A stretch of DNA of 64,000 bases from Spodoptera frugiperda (GCF_023101765.2 NC_064225.1:1240001-1304000), one strand, 5' to 3'. Counted from the stretch's first letter, positions 10,533 to 20,533 are shown. Notes: generated by a model not told the origin, from the sequence alone. Numbers and translations: made by a program.

Positions 10533-10735
10533 GGTATAGGCCGGTAAACGAGCAGACGTGACCGGATGATAAGCAATCGCCGCTGCCCTTGGACACCTGA
10601 AACACCAAAGCCGTTACATGTGTGTTACCTCCAAAGGCCGCCAACGCACTTGAAACGTCTCTGGTGTTTCGGATGTCCATACCTTCAGGTGATCCGTCTG
10701 CTCGTTCACCAGCTTATACCTTAAAAAAAAAAAAC
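10533..10735. mobile_element. Two family A pieces joined head to head
   Basis: Bases 10535-10627 hold the 3' part of family A on the minus strand (CCGGTAAACGAGCAGACG, then GGACACCTGAAACACC). From 10628 the same region runs on the plus strand (GCCAACGCACTTGAAACG, TCTGGTGTTTCGG, CCGTCTGCTCG) to a poly(A) tail at 10724-10735. The plus arm lacks the GGGCGGCGGCGATTGC part. A minus-strand transcript or a plus-strand one would fold into a long hairpin. Confidence 0.6.
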
Positions 10736-11121
10736 AACTTAGGTAGGCAAAAAAACTACTTTTAACCGCAGACTAATCTTACACAAGTTATAAAAAAAAA
10801 CCCCTTGACGCAACACAGCGATTTTAGCGAGCAACAATCTTCTCTCAAGAGTAAAAGTAAGAGTTATTCACACTTGAATAATACGACGTTGTGGCGTTTT
10901 ATCGTACAGAGAGTGGTTATCGTACATCGCTATTAGGCGCTAGGGTTTGGCCACGGAACTAGCGTAAGACCGCAGATTGTTACAAATGATTCTTTGTAAT
11001 TTGTTGAACATAAATAGTGGGCAGGTCGCGTTATATTTTACGAATAGTTATGGTTCAGGGTTGCGTGAGGTGACAAGGAAATGGGACCTTTTTATTATGT
11101 TACGTAGGTAGGTATTACAAT
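10736..11121. other. Non-coding stretch
   Basis: No gene or recurring repeat recognised. Confidence 0.35.
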
Positions 11122-11425
11122 AGACTGCCTTGTTGGTCGAGTAGTCGCAAGGGCGACTGCCGGACAAGGGGTCTTGGGTTCAATTCCTGGGTCAGGCAAA
11201 GTTTTTCGGTTTTTTGAAAATTTCTCAGTAGTAGCACCGAGTCTAGAATTGTGCCTAGTATATGGTAATAGACTCACCCCATTACATGGGACTATTATAT
11301 TACATGGGACTTATAACACAAATGGTGAAAAATGGGTTTACATTATTGAATAGCGGCATCACGTGCCGTAATGTGCACCTTTGCCTACCCCTTCGGGGAT
11401 AAAAGGTGTGACGTTGTTGTAGTAT
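11122..11425 (+). mobile_element. tRNA-like SINE 1 with small internal duplication
   Basis: Head TTGGTCGAGTAGTCGCAAG, B box GGGTTCAATTCCTGG, then the standard body and CTACCCCTTCGGGGATAAAA tail. ATTACATGGGACT is present twice in tandem at about 11281-11309, a duplication private to this copy. Confidence 0.8.
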
Positions 11426-11470
11426 ATTGGAAAAGGTACCTACCCTTATAGAATTATTTTGTTCCTGAAT

Positions 11471-11496
11471 AGTCTGCCTTTGTTAGTCGAGTAGTT
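11471..11496 (+). mobile_element. SINE 1 head fragment
   Basis: GTCTGCCTTTGTTAGTCGAG followed by TAGTTG is the first part of SINE 1, cut off directly before the next retroposon. A similar stub lies at 55010-55035. Confidence 0.5.
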
Positions 11497-11502
11497 GTAG
11501 GT

Positions 11503-11820
11503 AAGTTGAGTGTGGGAAAACCATGCTTTGGCACAAATGGGCTGGCTTGATCGGAGTGATACCACGGCTTCACGGAAAAACGACGTGAAACAACGCTTGC
11601 CTTGTGTTTCGTTGCGTGAGTGAGGGTACTGGAGGCCCAATTACCCCTCTTCCTTGTTTTCCCAATCCCCGATTCCCCAACAACCCTTAAATTCCTAACC
11701 CCCAAAAGGCCGGCAACGCACTTGTAGCCCTTCTGGTATTTCGGGTGTTTATGGACGGCGGCGATTGCTTACCATCTGGTGATACGTCTGCTTCCTTACC
11801 GGCTTATACCATAAAAAAAG
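11503..11820 (+). mobile_element. Retroposon family A, near full length
   Basis: Starts at the GTGTGGGAAAACCATGCTT head, through GGCTGGCTTGATCGGAG, GACGTGAAACAACGCTTGC, CCCCGATTCCCCAACAACC, GGCCGGCAACGCACTTG and GCTTATACCATAAAAAA. Together with the copy at 17915 it defines a full length of roughly 310 bp before the tail. Confidence 0.8.
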
Positions 11821-12117
11821 CTATCCAAGTTTTTTATGTAGAGAACCATGTTTCAATATTAGCACAAACCATATTTATATAGACTAGATGTGTTAGCCAG
11901 TCTTATATTGTTAGTGTCAACAACAAACGAGTGAGTCTAATGGCTGTCGCGTAGTCGGACGTTTCAAGGAAAAGATTATAAATTATCTGGCTCTGGCTAG
12001 CTAGACGATATTTTTGTCTTGGGATTTTATAAGTGGCGTAGCGTGTCTTAGCCTCGTATATATAAACATTTGTTTGGGTGGCCTTTTTTTTGAGGGTGAA
12101 AATAATCATCCAATGTC
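11821..12117. other. Junction upstream of the LINE
   Basis: No LINE ORF1 is present here. At 12086-12114 the words TTTTTTTTGAGGGTGAAAAT and ATCATCCAATG match the reversed poly(A) end of family D. The LINE therefore seems to begin after a fragment of D and to be 5' truncated. Confidence 0.4.
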
Positions 12118-15036
12118 ATGTGTTCTAGCCCTGTTTCTCAAGCCTTGAAGAGTTGGCTTACCGATGCTCTAACAGCGAGTCCATGTTTAGGGGCCCTTAT
12201 GATGACGTTAATTAACACCTTGTATGCAAATATATTGGCAAATTCATACGATGTACTCATACTGACAGAAACTTGGCTCATTTCTGATATACATGACGGC
12301 GAATTCATTGATGACCGCTATCTAGTATTTAGATGTGACCGTGACAGACTGGCTACGAAGAAGTGCGATGGAGGCGGTGTATTGGTGGCTGTTCGCCGCG
12401 AGTTACATCCGTCTCAGGTAACAACGCAATTTAATGCCGCCTACTTTGAACACGTTCTGATACGTTTACCTGCTTCTCAATCCAATAAGCAACATATTAT
12501 CAGCGCCGTATATTTTCCACCAAACACTCCTGACCATATTTACAACGAGCACTACGATATGTTGCAGGACACTATTAGTAATTCTGGGGTCGACTCATTT
12601 TTTATTGTCGGTGATTTTAATTTACCTCACATTAACTGGCTAGACAAGGGCGATCACGCTGACCCATGCTTAAATTCTACTTTATTCAATTCAACCAACA
12701 GGCTCTTGCTTAATTTTTTATCCGTATGTAATGGCACTCAATATAACACACTTAAAAATACCTTAGGTCGCACACTTGACTTGTTTATCTCGAATGTCGA
12801 GTCCGAGCTAGTAGCGGAGGGTGCGTTATTAAACTCGGACCCTCACCATCCCCCTTTTTCTGTTATAACTACCCTCAACACACAATTTATACCCATGAAA
12901 CGTCATTCAAAAGTCGGTTTCAATTACCGTAAAGCCAACTATGACGACATTAATAACGAACTTGGCAAAATCGACTGGTGTAAGGCACTCTCTCACCTAC
13001 CTTCTGAACTGGCCGTTAATGTTTTCTATGATATATTATACGGCGTCATAAAATCGCATGCTCCCTTAACTTGTCAGAGAAGTACACGATTTCCCTTATG
13101 GTTCTCACCTAATTTAATACGCATTTTTAAAAATAAAGAGCGTGCTTGGCACAAGTGGCGTACCTATAGAAATTACTCTGATTACGAACACTTTTCTAGA
13201 TACCGCAAGTTGTTACATAGGGAGATGGCCGCATGCTTCCGCAGTTACATTAACTTGGTGGAGGATAGTATTCCTAAAAATATTAAATACTTTTGGTCTT
13301 ACGTGTCGAGCCGTAAAACCTCTTCTAATTACCCAAGCCAAATGTATTATAAAGATAGTTCATCTGAAAACCCCACGGTGATAAGTAACTTATTCTCTGA
13401 TTTTTTCTGCTCTGTGTTTGAACCTTCTAGTCATAATCCACAATCATGGCAACCCACAAATCAGTACTCGGATCATCCGAACTGCATATCCGATCTTTAC
13501 CTTTCGGATGATTCTATTCATAAAGCCCTTAAATCATTAGATACCTCGAAGGGAGCGGGTCCGGACGGCATACCACCTTACTTTTTTGTAAATACAGCCA
13601 AGTCGTTACATACTGCATTATATATTTTGTTTAATAAGTGTCTACAGGAGTGTGTTTTTCCATCGGAATGGAAAAAAGCTTTTATTACACCCATTTATAA
13701 GCATGGAGATAAAAACAATATTGAAAACTACCGTCCCATCTCGATCCTATCTACCTTGTCGAAGTTATTTGAACGACTTGTGCACGGCACACTTTACAGT
13801 CACTTCCATCAGATTATTATACCCGAACAACATGGCTTTGTGAAAAAACGGTCCACCAACACCAATCTTATAATTTTCGTTGACCATTTGTTCAAGAACA
13901 TGGATCAAAGGGTGCAAGTGGATACAGTGTACACCGATTTTCAAAAGGCCTTTGACAAGGTTGACCACGCGCTTTTATTGGACAAAATTGCCTTCAATGG
14001 TATACGCGGTAACTTGCTACGGTGGTTTGCATCCTATATTTTCAATAGGACTCAACGAGTGGTTATTAATGGTTTTCAGTCGAACTCTATCGTGGTCAGC
14101 TCAGGGGTGCCACAAGGATCTATACTGGGGCCACTTCTGTTTATCATATACATCAATGACATAAAAATTTGCTTCAAAAACACAAACTTTTTACTGTACG
14201 CAGATGATTTAAAAATTTATAAAACTTGCAGAAGTATTCATGACTGCCATCTCTTACAGGAAGATCTCGACAGGTTCTACGCTTACTGCATACAAAATAA
14301 ATTGTTTATAAGCTTCCCCAAATGTCATACAGTATCATTCACAAAAAACAGATACAAAGTTAGCTTCAATTACTCAATTAATGGGACTACACTTAAAAAA
14401 GTTGGCGTAACTCGTGATCTAGGTGTGATATTGGACTCCTGTTTACACTTTGACCAACACGTAGACAGTATAATTAACAAGGCCTACAAAATGTATGGTT
14501 TTGTACTCAGAGCGTCACGTGACTTTGTGCGACCTACCACTTACCTGCTTTTATATAAGACTTTAGTACGGTCACAATTGGAATATGCTGTCCCGGTTTG
14601 GAATCCTATTTATGCCAAATATGTTTATATGCTGGAGATTGTTCAAAAGAAATTTCTGCGGTCAGTAAATTATAAATGCAACAAGCCGCGTGCCACCTAC
14701 GAGCAGTTGTTGAAACAATTCAACATGATTAGTTTAGAGTCACGCCGTTTGTTGCTTGAAGTCATGACACTTCACGGTTTGTGTAACAATAAGTTTGATT
14801 GCCCAAGTCTAACGAATCAACTATGTTATGTTGTACCTAGAACTGTCTGTAGGCGAGAGGTGCGGTTACCCCGTCTGTTTCACACTGGAACCTCCAGAAC
14901 CAACGCTGGGATACGTGCACCTCTTCGGCGTCTCGTGGATACTTATAATTCCCATTTCATGGACATTGACATATTTGCTCTTTCTAATATGCAATTTAAA
15001 AGGCAAGTTGTTAAGTCACTAACTGAAACTGTGTAA
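12118..15036 (+). CDS. LINE ORF2: endonuclease-reverse transcriptase (Jockey/CR1 group)
   Basis: An intact 972-residue polyprotein of a non-LTR retrotransposon; it would nick target DNA and copy its own RNA into it. The apurinic endonuclease is residues ~35-250, with LTETWL at 49-54, GDFNLP at 165-170, and the last motif as SDPHH at 240-244 instead of the usual SDH. The reverse transcriptase spans ~460-760: KGAGPDG at 478-484, YTDFQKAFDKVDH from 605 with catalytic D607, GVPQGSILGPLLF from 663, and YADD at 694-697. No RNase H follows. The length is normal for ORF2 of this group. The first 25 or so residues do not look like an endonuclease start, so the true N-terminus has probably been replaced by flanking sequence. 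No ORF1 lies upstream, so the copy is 5' truncated and cannot move by itself. Jockey versus CR1 clade was not resolved by eye. Confidence 0.9.
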   Translation: MCSSPVSQALKSWLTDALTASPCLGALMMTLINTLYANILANSYDVLILTETWLISDIHDGEFIDDRYLVFRCDRDRLATKKCDGGGVLVAVRRELHPSQVTTQFNAAYFEHVLIRLPASQSNKQHIISAVYFPPNTPDHIYNEHYDMLQDTISNSGVDSFFIVGDFNLPHINWLDKGDHADPCLNSTLFNSTNRLLLNFLSVCNGTQYNTLKNTLGRTLDLFISNVESELVAEGALLNSDPHHPPFSVITTLNTQFIPMKRHSKVGFNYRKANYDDINNELGKIDWCKALSHLPSELAVNVFYDILYGVIKSHAPLTCQRSTRFPLWFSPNLIRIFKNKERAWHKWRTYRNYSDYEHFSRYRKLLHREMAACFRSYINLVEDSIPKNIKYFWSYVSSRKTSSNYPSQMYYKDSSSENPTVISNLFSDFFCSVFEPSSHNPQSWQPTNQYSDHPNCISDLYLSDDSIHKALKSLDTSKGAGPDGIPPYFFVNTAKSLHTALYILFNKCLQECVFPSEWKKAFITPIYKHGDKNNIENYRPISILSTLSKLFERLVHGTLYSHFHQIIIPEQHGFVKKRSTNTNLIIFVDHLFKNMDQRVQVDTVYTDFQKAFDKVDHALLLDKIAFNGIRGNLLRWFASYIFNRTQRVVINGFQSNSIVVSSGVPQGSILGPLLFIIYINDIKICFKNTNFLLYADDLKIYKTCRSIHDCHLLQEDLDRFYAYCIQNKLFISFPKCHTVSFTKNRYKVSFNYSINGTTLKKVGVTRDLGVILDSCLHFDQHVDSIINKAYKMYGFVLRASRDFVRPTTYLLLYKTLVRSQLEYAVPVWNPIYAKYVYMLEIVQKKFLRSVNYKCNKPRATYEQLLKQFNMISLESRRLLLEVMTLHGLCNNKFDCPSLTNQLCYVVPRTVCRREVRLPRLFHTGTSRTNAGIRAPLRRLVDTYNSHFMDIDIFALSNMQFKRQVVKSLTETV

Positions 15037-15208
15037 TCTACGTATTAACAACAATCGTACAAATCTTACATCCATGTCCTACATCTGACCGAATTTTAAT
15101 TTAAATTTTTAATAGTTAATCCGCGAACAATGGTGTGGATCATATGTTTGTTAAGTGTTATTTATTACTTTTACTGTACTAATGTAACATATGATTGTTA
15201 ATTGTTCC

Positions 15209-15238
<30 letters not shown>
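15037..15238 (+). mobile_element. LINE 3' UTR and (AAAT)n tail
   Basis: Follows the stop codon and ends in (AAAT)n, about seven units at 15208-15238. A simple repeat in place of a plain poly(A) is common for Jockey/CR1-like LINEs. It marks the 3' end of this insertion. Confidence 0.8.
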
Positions 15239-15242
<4 letters not shown>

Positions 15243-15405
15243 TCCTAAAATTGCCGTCAACTTTGGAGCACATGATTTACCCAATGTCAAATTGTTACTG
15301 ACCAAAAGCCACCCCGTTTCTACTCCTGCTTTTTGAGCCAGTGCTCCAGTAGCCCGTATTCTTCCGTGGCTTCTAATTGAAGAGCACTGATGCCCGATAT
15401 CAGCT
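15239..15405 (-). mobile_element. Retroposon family D, diverged
   Basis: Retains TTACTGACCAAAAGCCACCCC, CTACTCCTGCTTTTTGAGCC and CTGATGCCCGATATCAGC with many substitutions. It abuts the LINE tail. Confidence 0.55.
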
Positions 15406-16383
15406 AAATGCGCAATGCCTCAGTTTACCCTTACGACGATACCTACGGTACGGGTAGCGGTGTTGTTGTCTACTTACCTACGTAGGTACATACATAAAAA
15501 TATATACTTTCCTGCGTATCTAGTTATTTACCTAATACTTACTTTTTGATTACTTATTACAAAATACCTACTCAATATAACAAAAAAAAAAAAACGCTAA
15601 CCATTTCAAAGCTGCAATAAAACACCAACCAATCACAATTAAGCACAAGAGAACACAAAGTCTTTTCAAAAACAATGTTCGCTTATTTCGCGGCCTACAT
15701 ATTTTGAAGCATTCCTTTGCCACCCCGTGGTACGCTTTAATGTAAACACTATTAAGACTTATTTAGGCCACAAATAAGATGAAAGACGTCGTGGAAGTTT
15801 ACGACTGTGTTACGCACATCTATTATGTGTTAATTTGTAAGGGATTTTATAGCTTTACTCTGGAGGGTGGCTAAATAGCTACTGCGAACGATATTGCTTG
15901 TCGTGTTCGAAAAATAATATCTACTTAAGTGTATCTAATACCTACCTAAATTATGAAACGTAAGTCAAGTTAAGCAGTTTCAAGTTTCAGGAGAAACAGT
16001 TTTACAAGAAATAACAATTGTGTGCATTTTCAACTTTGAAACAAAATAAAGCGTAAGAAATTGGTGAGTCAGAAGAACGAACGCTTTGAGAAAACAACCA
16101 AAAATTGTCTACTTATTAAGAACTTTTAACATCAAAAAATCTTTAATTTTAACCTCAATTGAATAAACATTAATATTATTCTATATTTAAAATATTAAAA
16201 ACTAGAGTCAATATATTTTTCGTAAATGTATTTAGTTTTGTAGACATGAACTCTGCGTGGAACGAAACGCGTCGCCGCAGAGCTGTCAAAATGCTGGCTT
16301 GAAATTATTGTCAAATGTCAAAACAAACAAGAGTCCTAGACGGATTATTTTCTTGAAAAATACTACAAAACGATAGTTATATA
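15406..16383. other. Upstream region of the zinc-finger gene
   Basis: There is no repeat family that I recognise and no other gene. The last 100 bases before the start codon hold repeated TGTCA words (CTGTCAAAATG at about 16283, ATTGTCAAATGTCAAAAC at about 16308). They sit just before a CAAACAAGAGTCCTAG stretch and could mark a promoter and transcription start. I see no TATA box at a convincing distance, so the promoter call is only a suggestion. Confidence 0.35.
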
Positions 16384-17658
16384 ATGGATAAATACGAAAA
16401 TATGTTCAATACTATATGTAGACTGTGTTTAAGCCAGAATAGTGATAGTAAAATGGTGTCTTTAATTGATAATTCGAGTGAAGATGGACTCAGTTGTTTC
16501 GGCAAATCTGTTTCGATAGTGACCAATGTTTTGTTGCAAAAGGACGATAAACTACCTACAATGATGTGCCAAAAGTGTGCTTATCTACTAAAACAAACTA
16601 TTTACTTCAAATTGAAGTGTGAATCGACGGATAAACAGTTGAAACGACTCGTCAAGAAGAGCGTAAATAGTGACTCTTCAGATCCAAATTACAAGGAAAT
16701 TGTGTGCGAATACGTGATGTTTAATCAATATTTTCCATCTGAAATTAGTACTAAACGTACCAAACAGAATAGCAAACCTAATCGAAAATTAAAAACGAAT
16801 AATTTCAAACACAAAAGCCTTCATCAAAATTCCATTGAAAAATCCCAATTAGACAACAATTATGCTGACAATGTGTACGATTTTGACGATTTTATTGACA
16901 ATGAAGACAATAAAAACAATTTTGGTGACCAACAAGATGAATACTCAAAAGAAATCAACAATATTTTGGACTCAATAGAAATTTTAACAAAGTCGGACAC
17001 CACTATGCCTACTACACAGCGCTCAAAACGTAAATTGAAAAGAGAACAAAGATTCAAATCTGTACGGAAAATGGAACGTAACTTAATGTGTAAGCTATGT
17101 CATAAGATCCTGGCAAACCGAATGACATATGACCATCATATGCAAAGACATAATAACTGTCGATTAATCTGTGAGCAATGTGGTAAAGGATTTCCTATCC
17201 TCACCGAGCTACACATGCATCAAGTAGCCCGTCACGGCGTTGGCCCGTACCTAGAATGCGACCACTGTCAGTACAAAGCTCCTAGAAAACTAGACTTAAT
17301 AGAACATTTACGAATTCATACCGGAGAACGACCGTTTACATGTGACACGTGCGGATTAACGTTCCGTCGAAAAGCTATATGGAGGAATCATTTAATCTGT
17401 CATATGGAAAAGCAGGTCCAATGTACGTACTGTCCGAGGAAGTTTTACCGCCATGCGTCAATGTTGGCACACTGTAATAACGTACATGAACGGGTGTACA
17501 TGTATATCTGTAGTGTTTGCGGTGTGACTTATACGAAAACAGAGACAGTGAAACGCCATATGCTTGTCAAACACGGTATTCCTAGGGAAAAGCAAGGTAA
17601 AATACCGAGGATTATAAGTGGTATGAATACCACCCAGTTTCCTAGTAAAGCAGTTTAA
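16384..17658 (+). CDS. ZAD and C2H2 zinc-finger protein
   Basis: A 424-residue nuclear DNA-binding protein, likely a transcription regulator. The N-terminal ZAD (zinc-finger-associated domain) uses Cys12, Cys15, Cys62 and Cys65; in this arthropod family it mediates dimerisation. Residues ~95-230 are polar and low in complexity (Asn, Asp, Lys, with an acidic patch at 162-185 and a basic one at 212-232), probably a linker with a nuclear localisation signal. Six C2H2 fingers follow, with zinc ligands C236/C239/H252/H256, C263/C266/H279/H284, C292/C295/H308/H312, C320/C323/H336/H340, C347/C350/H363/H368 and C376/C379/H392/H397. A TGERPF linker joins fingers 3 and 4. The ATG start is the first in frame and gives a complete ZAD. 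No intron is needed. Only the family can be assigned; ZAD genes expand lineage by lineage, so no orthologue name is given. Confidence 0.93.
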   Translation: MDKYENMFNTICRLCLSQNSDSKMVSLIDNSSEDGLSCFGKSVSIVTNVLLQKDDKLPTMMCQKCAYLLKQTIYFKLKCESTDKQLKRLVKKSVNSDSSDPNYKEIVCEYVMFNQYFPSEISTKRTKQNSKPNRKLKTNNFKHKSLHQNSIEKSQLDNNYADNVYDFDDFIDNEDNKNNFGDQQDEYSKEINNILDSIEILTKSDTTMPTTQRSKRKLKREQRFKSVRKMERNLMCKLCHKILANRMTYDHHMQRHNNCRLICEQCGKGFPILTELHMHQVARHGVGPYLECDHCQYKAPRKLDLIEHLRIHTGERPFTCDTCGLTFRRKAIWRNHLICHMEKQVQCTYCPRKFYRHASMLAHCNNVHERVYMYICSVCGVTYTKTETVKRHMLVKHGIPREKQGKIPRIISGMNTTQFPSKAV

Positions 17659-17914
17659 ATGATATGTAGAGAAAATTGATATTAAGTTACATCAACTGTT
17701 TTGTTGAAATACAATCTTTATGATGTTGAAATTAAGTTTCAATTTTGGTTTACACAGATAGTTACTGTAAATGATAATTTTGTATTATTATACCAAGATT
17801 TATTGGGTTGTTTTCTTTTTTTATTTTATAAATTAAATGATACTCACCTAGACTGATAGTAGTTAAGTTACATAAGCTCTTTTGTTGAAATCCATACTCT
17901 GTGGTGTTAAATTT
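17659..17914 (+). other. 3' flank of the zinc-finger gene, with duplicated segment
   Basis: Bases 17682-17758 (TTAAGTTACATCAACTG, TTTTGTTGAAATAC, AAGTTTCAATTTTGG) recur in diverged form from 17863 (TTAAGTTACATAAGCTC, TTTTGTTGAAATCC). The second copy is interrupted at 17914 by a family A insertion and resumes at 18249 (AAGATTCAATTTTGATTT). ATTAAA at 17832-17837 is a possible polyadenylation signal for the gene. Confidence 0.55.
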
Positions 17915-18209
17915 AAGTGTGGGAGAGCCATGCTTCGGCACGAATGGGCCGGCTCGACCGGAGTGATACCACGGCCTCACAGAAAACCGACGTGAAACAA
18001 CGCTTGCGTTGTGTTTGGTTGTGTGAGTGAGGTTACCGGAGGCCCAATTCCCCCTTCCCAATCTTCCCCATCCCCGATTCCCGAACATAAATTCCTAACT
18101 CCCAAAAAGCCGGCAACGCACTTGTAACGCCTTTGGTGTTTCAAGTGTCCATGGGCGGCGGCGATTGCTTACCATCAGGTAATACGTCTGCTCGATTGCC
18201 GGCTTGTTC

Positions 18210-18248
<39 letters not shown>
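17915..18248 (+). mobile_element. Retroposon family A, full length, with 36-base poly(A)
   Basis: Head AAGTGTGGGAGAGCCATGC, then GGGCCGGCTCGACCGGAGTG, the ACGTGAAACAACGCTTGCG block, CCCCATCCCCGATTCCCGA, GCCGGCAACGCACTTGTAAC, and GGCTTGTTCCAT followed by 36 A (18213-18248). The long pure A run suggests a recent insertion. It lies inside the duplicated segment 3' of the zinc-finger gene. Confidence 0.85.
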
Positions 18249-18250
<2 letters not shown>

Positions 18251-18429
18251 AAGATTCAATTTTGATTTAACTACACAAATGCTGTAAAAATACATAACAT
18301 TTTTTTTTTATTAAACCTTGAAAAGTGATTGGGCTTTTTACTTCTTCTTGAGATTAATGTGTTTTACTTACTAGTTTCTTGCGAAATCAGTTGATTGATA
18401 CCATTTCTATGTAATTTCATAATGAAGTA

Positions 18430-18540
18430 CAGTAGGAGTAAGAATGGGGTGGTTTTTAGTCAGTAAGAGTCTGACACTCTCTCTCGCCTCGCCTCAGGCG
18501 GGAGAAGACATTCGATGATTTTCCCCTCTCAATAAAAAAC
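18430..18540 (+). mobile_element. Retroposon family D, 3' half
   Basis: From AGTAGGAGTAAGAATGGGGTG through GTTTTTAGTCAGTAAGAGTC and GGCGGGAGAAGACATTCG to a short A-rich end. Confidence 0.7.
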
Positions 18541-19486
18541 TACTGAATGCGATTTGTATACCGCAAATACAAATCATCGCGTCTTTTACATTATAATTAA
18601 CAACATTATTTCTAAATAGGGTTGCCAACTACTAAAGTATATCTAGGTCGGAGAAGGAAAATAAACAGTAGGTATAGACATGTGCTACTGGCTAAGCTCG
18701 ATAAACCTCACAATCAAAATTGTTATTTAAATAAATATGGACCTCAATTTTTATTTAATTAATTAAAGCTCTATTTCTGTCTTCCCGCCACTTTGCATTC
18801 ATTATTGAGAAACAATTCATTCTTAATGTTCATCCGACATTATTATACTGAAAAAAGTATTTTGTATAACTATTTTATTTTTTGAACAGTAAAAAGTATA
18901 AAGTTTTTAACAGTATACTTGACAACCCTACTTCTAAATGACATTCACATTTGAAACATTCAAGTATCTAGGTAGATATGCACCTCTGCTACACTCCTTT
19001 GAACATAGAACCATCCCACATCGCTTCCTGGAAAAGCAAGCGCCGTTTTAAAATAAACACCGATCCAGCAAAACGGCTTGCAATCACAAGAAATTCGAAT
19101 TCATCTCATTTACATAACTACACACACAGACACACACATAAGTAAAACTTCGTACACCACAAACGAGTAAATTCGTTTCCCTAACACTTTGTACGACTAT
19201 GAACCGACTAAACTTAATCTAGTTGACTAAACTATGTAATGCTCTTGTGTGTTCTGTTCAAAGCGTTTTTGAGCTATTACTAAGCTATAAAGCTGGTACT
19301 AAGGCTTTTGAGTTGCATATGTATGTAATGTAGATACCTCGTACTCATCTTAATAAAGTTATTCTTTGCGTAAATTGTAGAAAAGATTGTAGTTTTGGTG
19401 TAAGGACAGTCAGTGCAGGTATTTACTGCACAGATAAGAAAATAGGAATTGATTTAGTAGGTACAGAGATAGTAGCTATTATTATG
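18541..19486. other. Long non-coding stretch
   Basis: AT-rich with no recurring repeat and no supported gene. A pair of AGTATACTT/AAAGTATA words near 18630 and 18890 with 'gacaaccct'/'agggttgccaac' suggests a diverged inverted-repeat element of about 300 bp (18617-18932). It has no second copy here to confirm it. Confidence 0.35.
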
Positions 19487-19690
19487 ATTTTTTTATAGTA
19501 TAAATGGGTAAACGAGCATACGGATCACCTGATGGTAAGCAATAGCCGCCACCCGTGGACACCCGTAATACCAGAGGCGTTGCAAGTGCGTTACTGGCCT
19601 TTTGGGGGTCAGATATTTAAAGGTTTTTGGGGAATCGGGGATTGGGATTGCTGGAGGTCGCAAACCTCCACGTTTCACCCAAATATCATG
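19487..19690 (-). mobile_element. Retroposon family A
   Basis: Reversed tail TTTTTTATAGTATAAATGG, then GATCACCTGATGGTAAGC, CCCGTGGACACCCG and GGAATCGGGGATTGGG. It is truncated at the 5' end, before the CTCACTCACAC block. Confidence 0.7.
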
Positions 19691-19794
19691 GAGGGATTAA
19701 AAAAAATCACGGTAAATATCGAGTACCTACCTAATCTCCTTCTCCTAAGGTCCTTTTGCGCTCAACGGTGCGCTTGCTACTTTATCTATCAACT

Positions 19795-19957
19795 TTCCGG
19801 AGCTGCGGGCTACCTAGCAAGTTATCAGGTCTCCGGCTAGAAAAACAAGAGTAAGGACAGGGTGGTTTTTAGTCAGTAAGAGTTTGACACACTTGCCGCA
19901 CCCGAAGCGGAAGAAGTAATAAGGATTATTTACCCCCTCTCAAAAAAATAAATAAAA
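19795..19957 (+). mobile_element. Retroposon family D
   Basis: TTTCCGGAGCTGCGGGCTACC, GTAAGGACAGGGTGG, TAGTCAGTAAGAGTTTGAC, then an A-rich end. The ACTTGCCGCACCCGAAGCGG part is a variant of the family's usual CTCGCCTCGCCCAAGG. Confidence 0.7.
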
Positions 19958-20327
19958 ATTCAATAAACTCTAAAACGTCTACTCCTATTCTTAGACCAAC
20001 ATATTATATTTCTGTCCTTGACCAAACATATCTTTACATACTATAAACTAGAGCAACACCCCATTACGATAGAGTTGAGCCTTCAACCAGAACTTCGTTA
20101 TTTACTTAGGTCGAAAGCCTTCTGAATATTTGGCCGATAAATAATGTAAATTACATTATTTTGTTTTGAAAGGCCATTCTGCAGGTCAAATGGTGGTGAT
20201 CAAGGGCATTTTATGTTTTAAATAGTTTACTTATACTATGTGTATTGTGTACAAACAATATACGGGACTATAGATATAAATTTTTGTCACTTTTTTGGTT
20301 ATTTGGTGATACGTTAGTTTGAGGAAT
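19958..20327. other. Non-coding stretch
   Basis: AT-rich with no recurring repeat or supported gene. Confidence 0.35.
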
Positions 20328-20533
20328 ACCGGAGGCCCAATTCCCCTCTTCCCAATCTTCCCCATCCCCATTCCCGAACCCTTAAATTCCTAACTCCCAA
20401 AACGCCGGCAACGCACTTGTAACGCCTCTGGTGTTTCAAGTGTCCATGGGCGGCGGCGATTGCTTACCATCAGGTAATACGTCTGCTCGATTACTATGAT
20501 TTTGTGTGTTGTGTTGTGTTTCATAAAAAAAAA
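20328..20533 (+). mobile_element. Retroposon family A, 3' two thirds
   Basis: Begins at ACCGGAGGCCCAATTCCCC and runs through CATGGGCGGCGGCGATTGC. It ends at a CATAAAAAAAAA tail preceded by a TGTGTTGTGTTGTG run that replaces the usual GCCGGCTTGTTC. Confidence 0.75.

Noticed and set aside
13765..13968. Frames overlapping the Jockey/CR1-like ORF2 on both strands
   Set aside because: They are shadows of the reverse transcriptase codons.
17762..18295. Two minus-strand frames 3' of the zinc-finger gene
   Set aside because: Both are translations of the reverse of retroposon A; one runs through its poly(A) as a Phe tract.
18617..18932. Possible further inverted-repeat element
   Set aside because: Only short AT-rich words match at the ends and no second copy is seen, so it is mentioned only as a suggestion in the region note.
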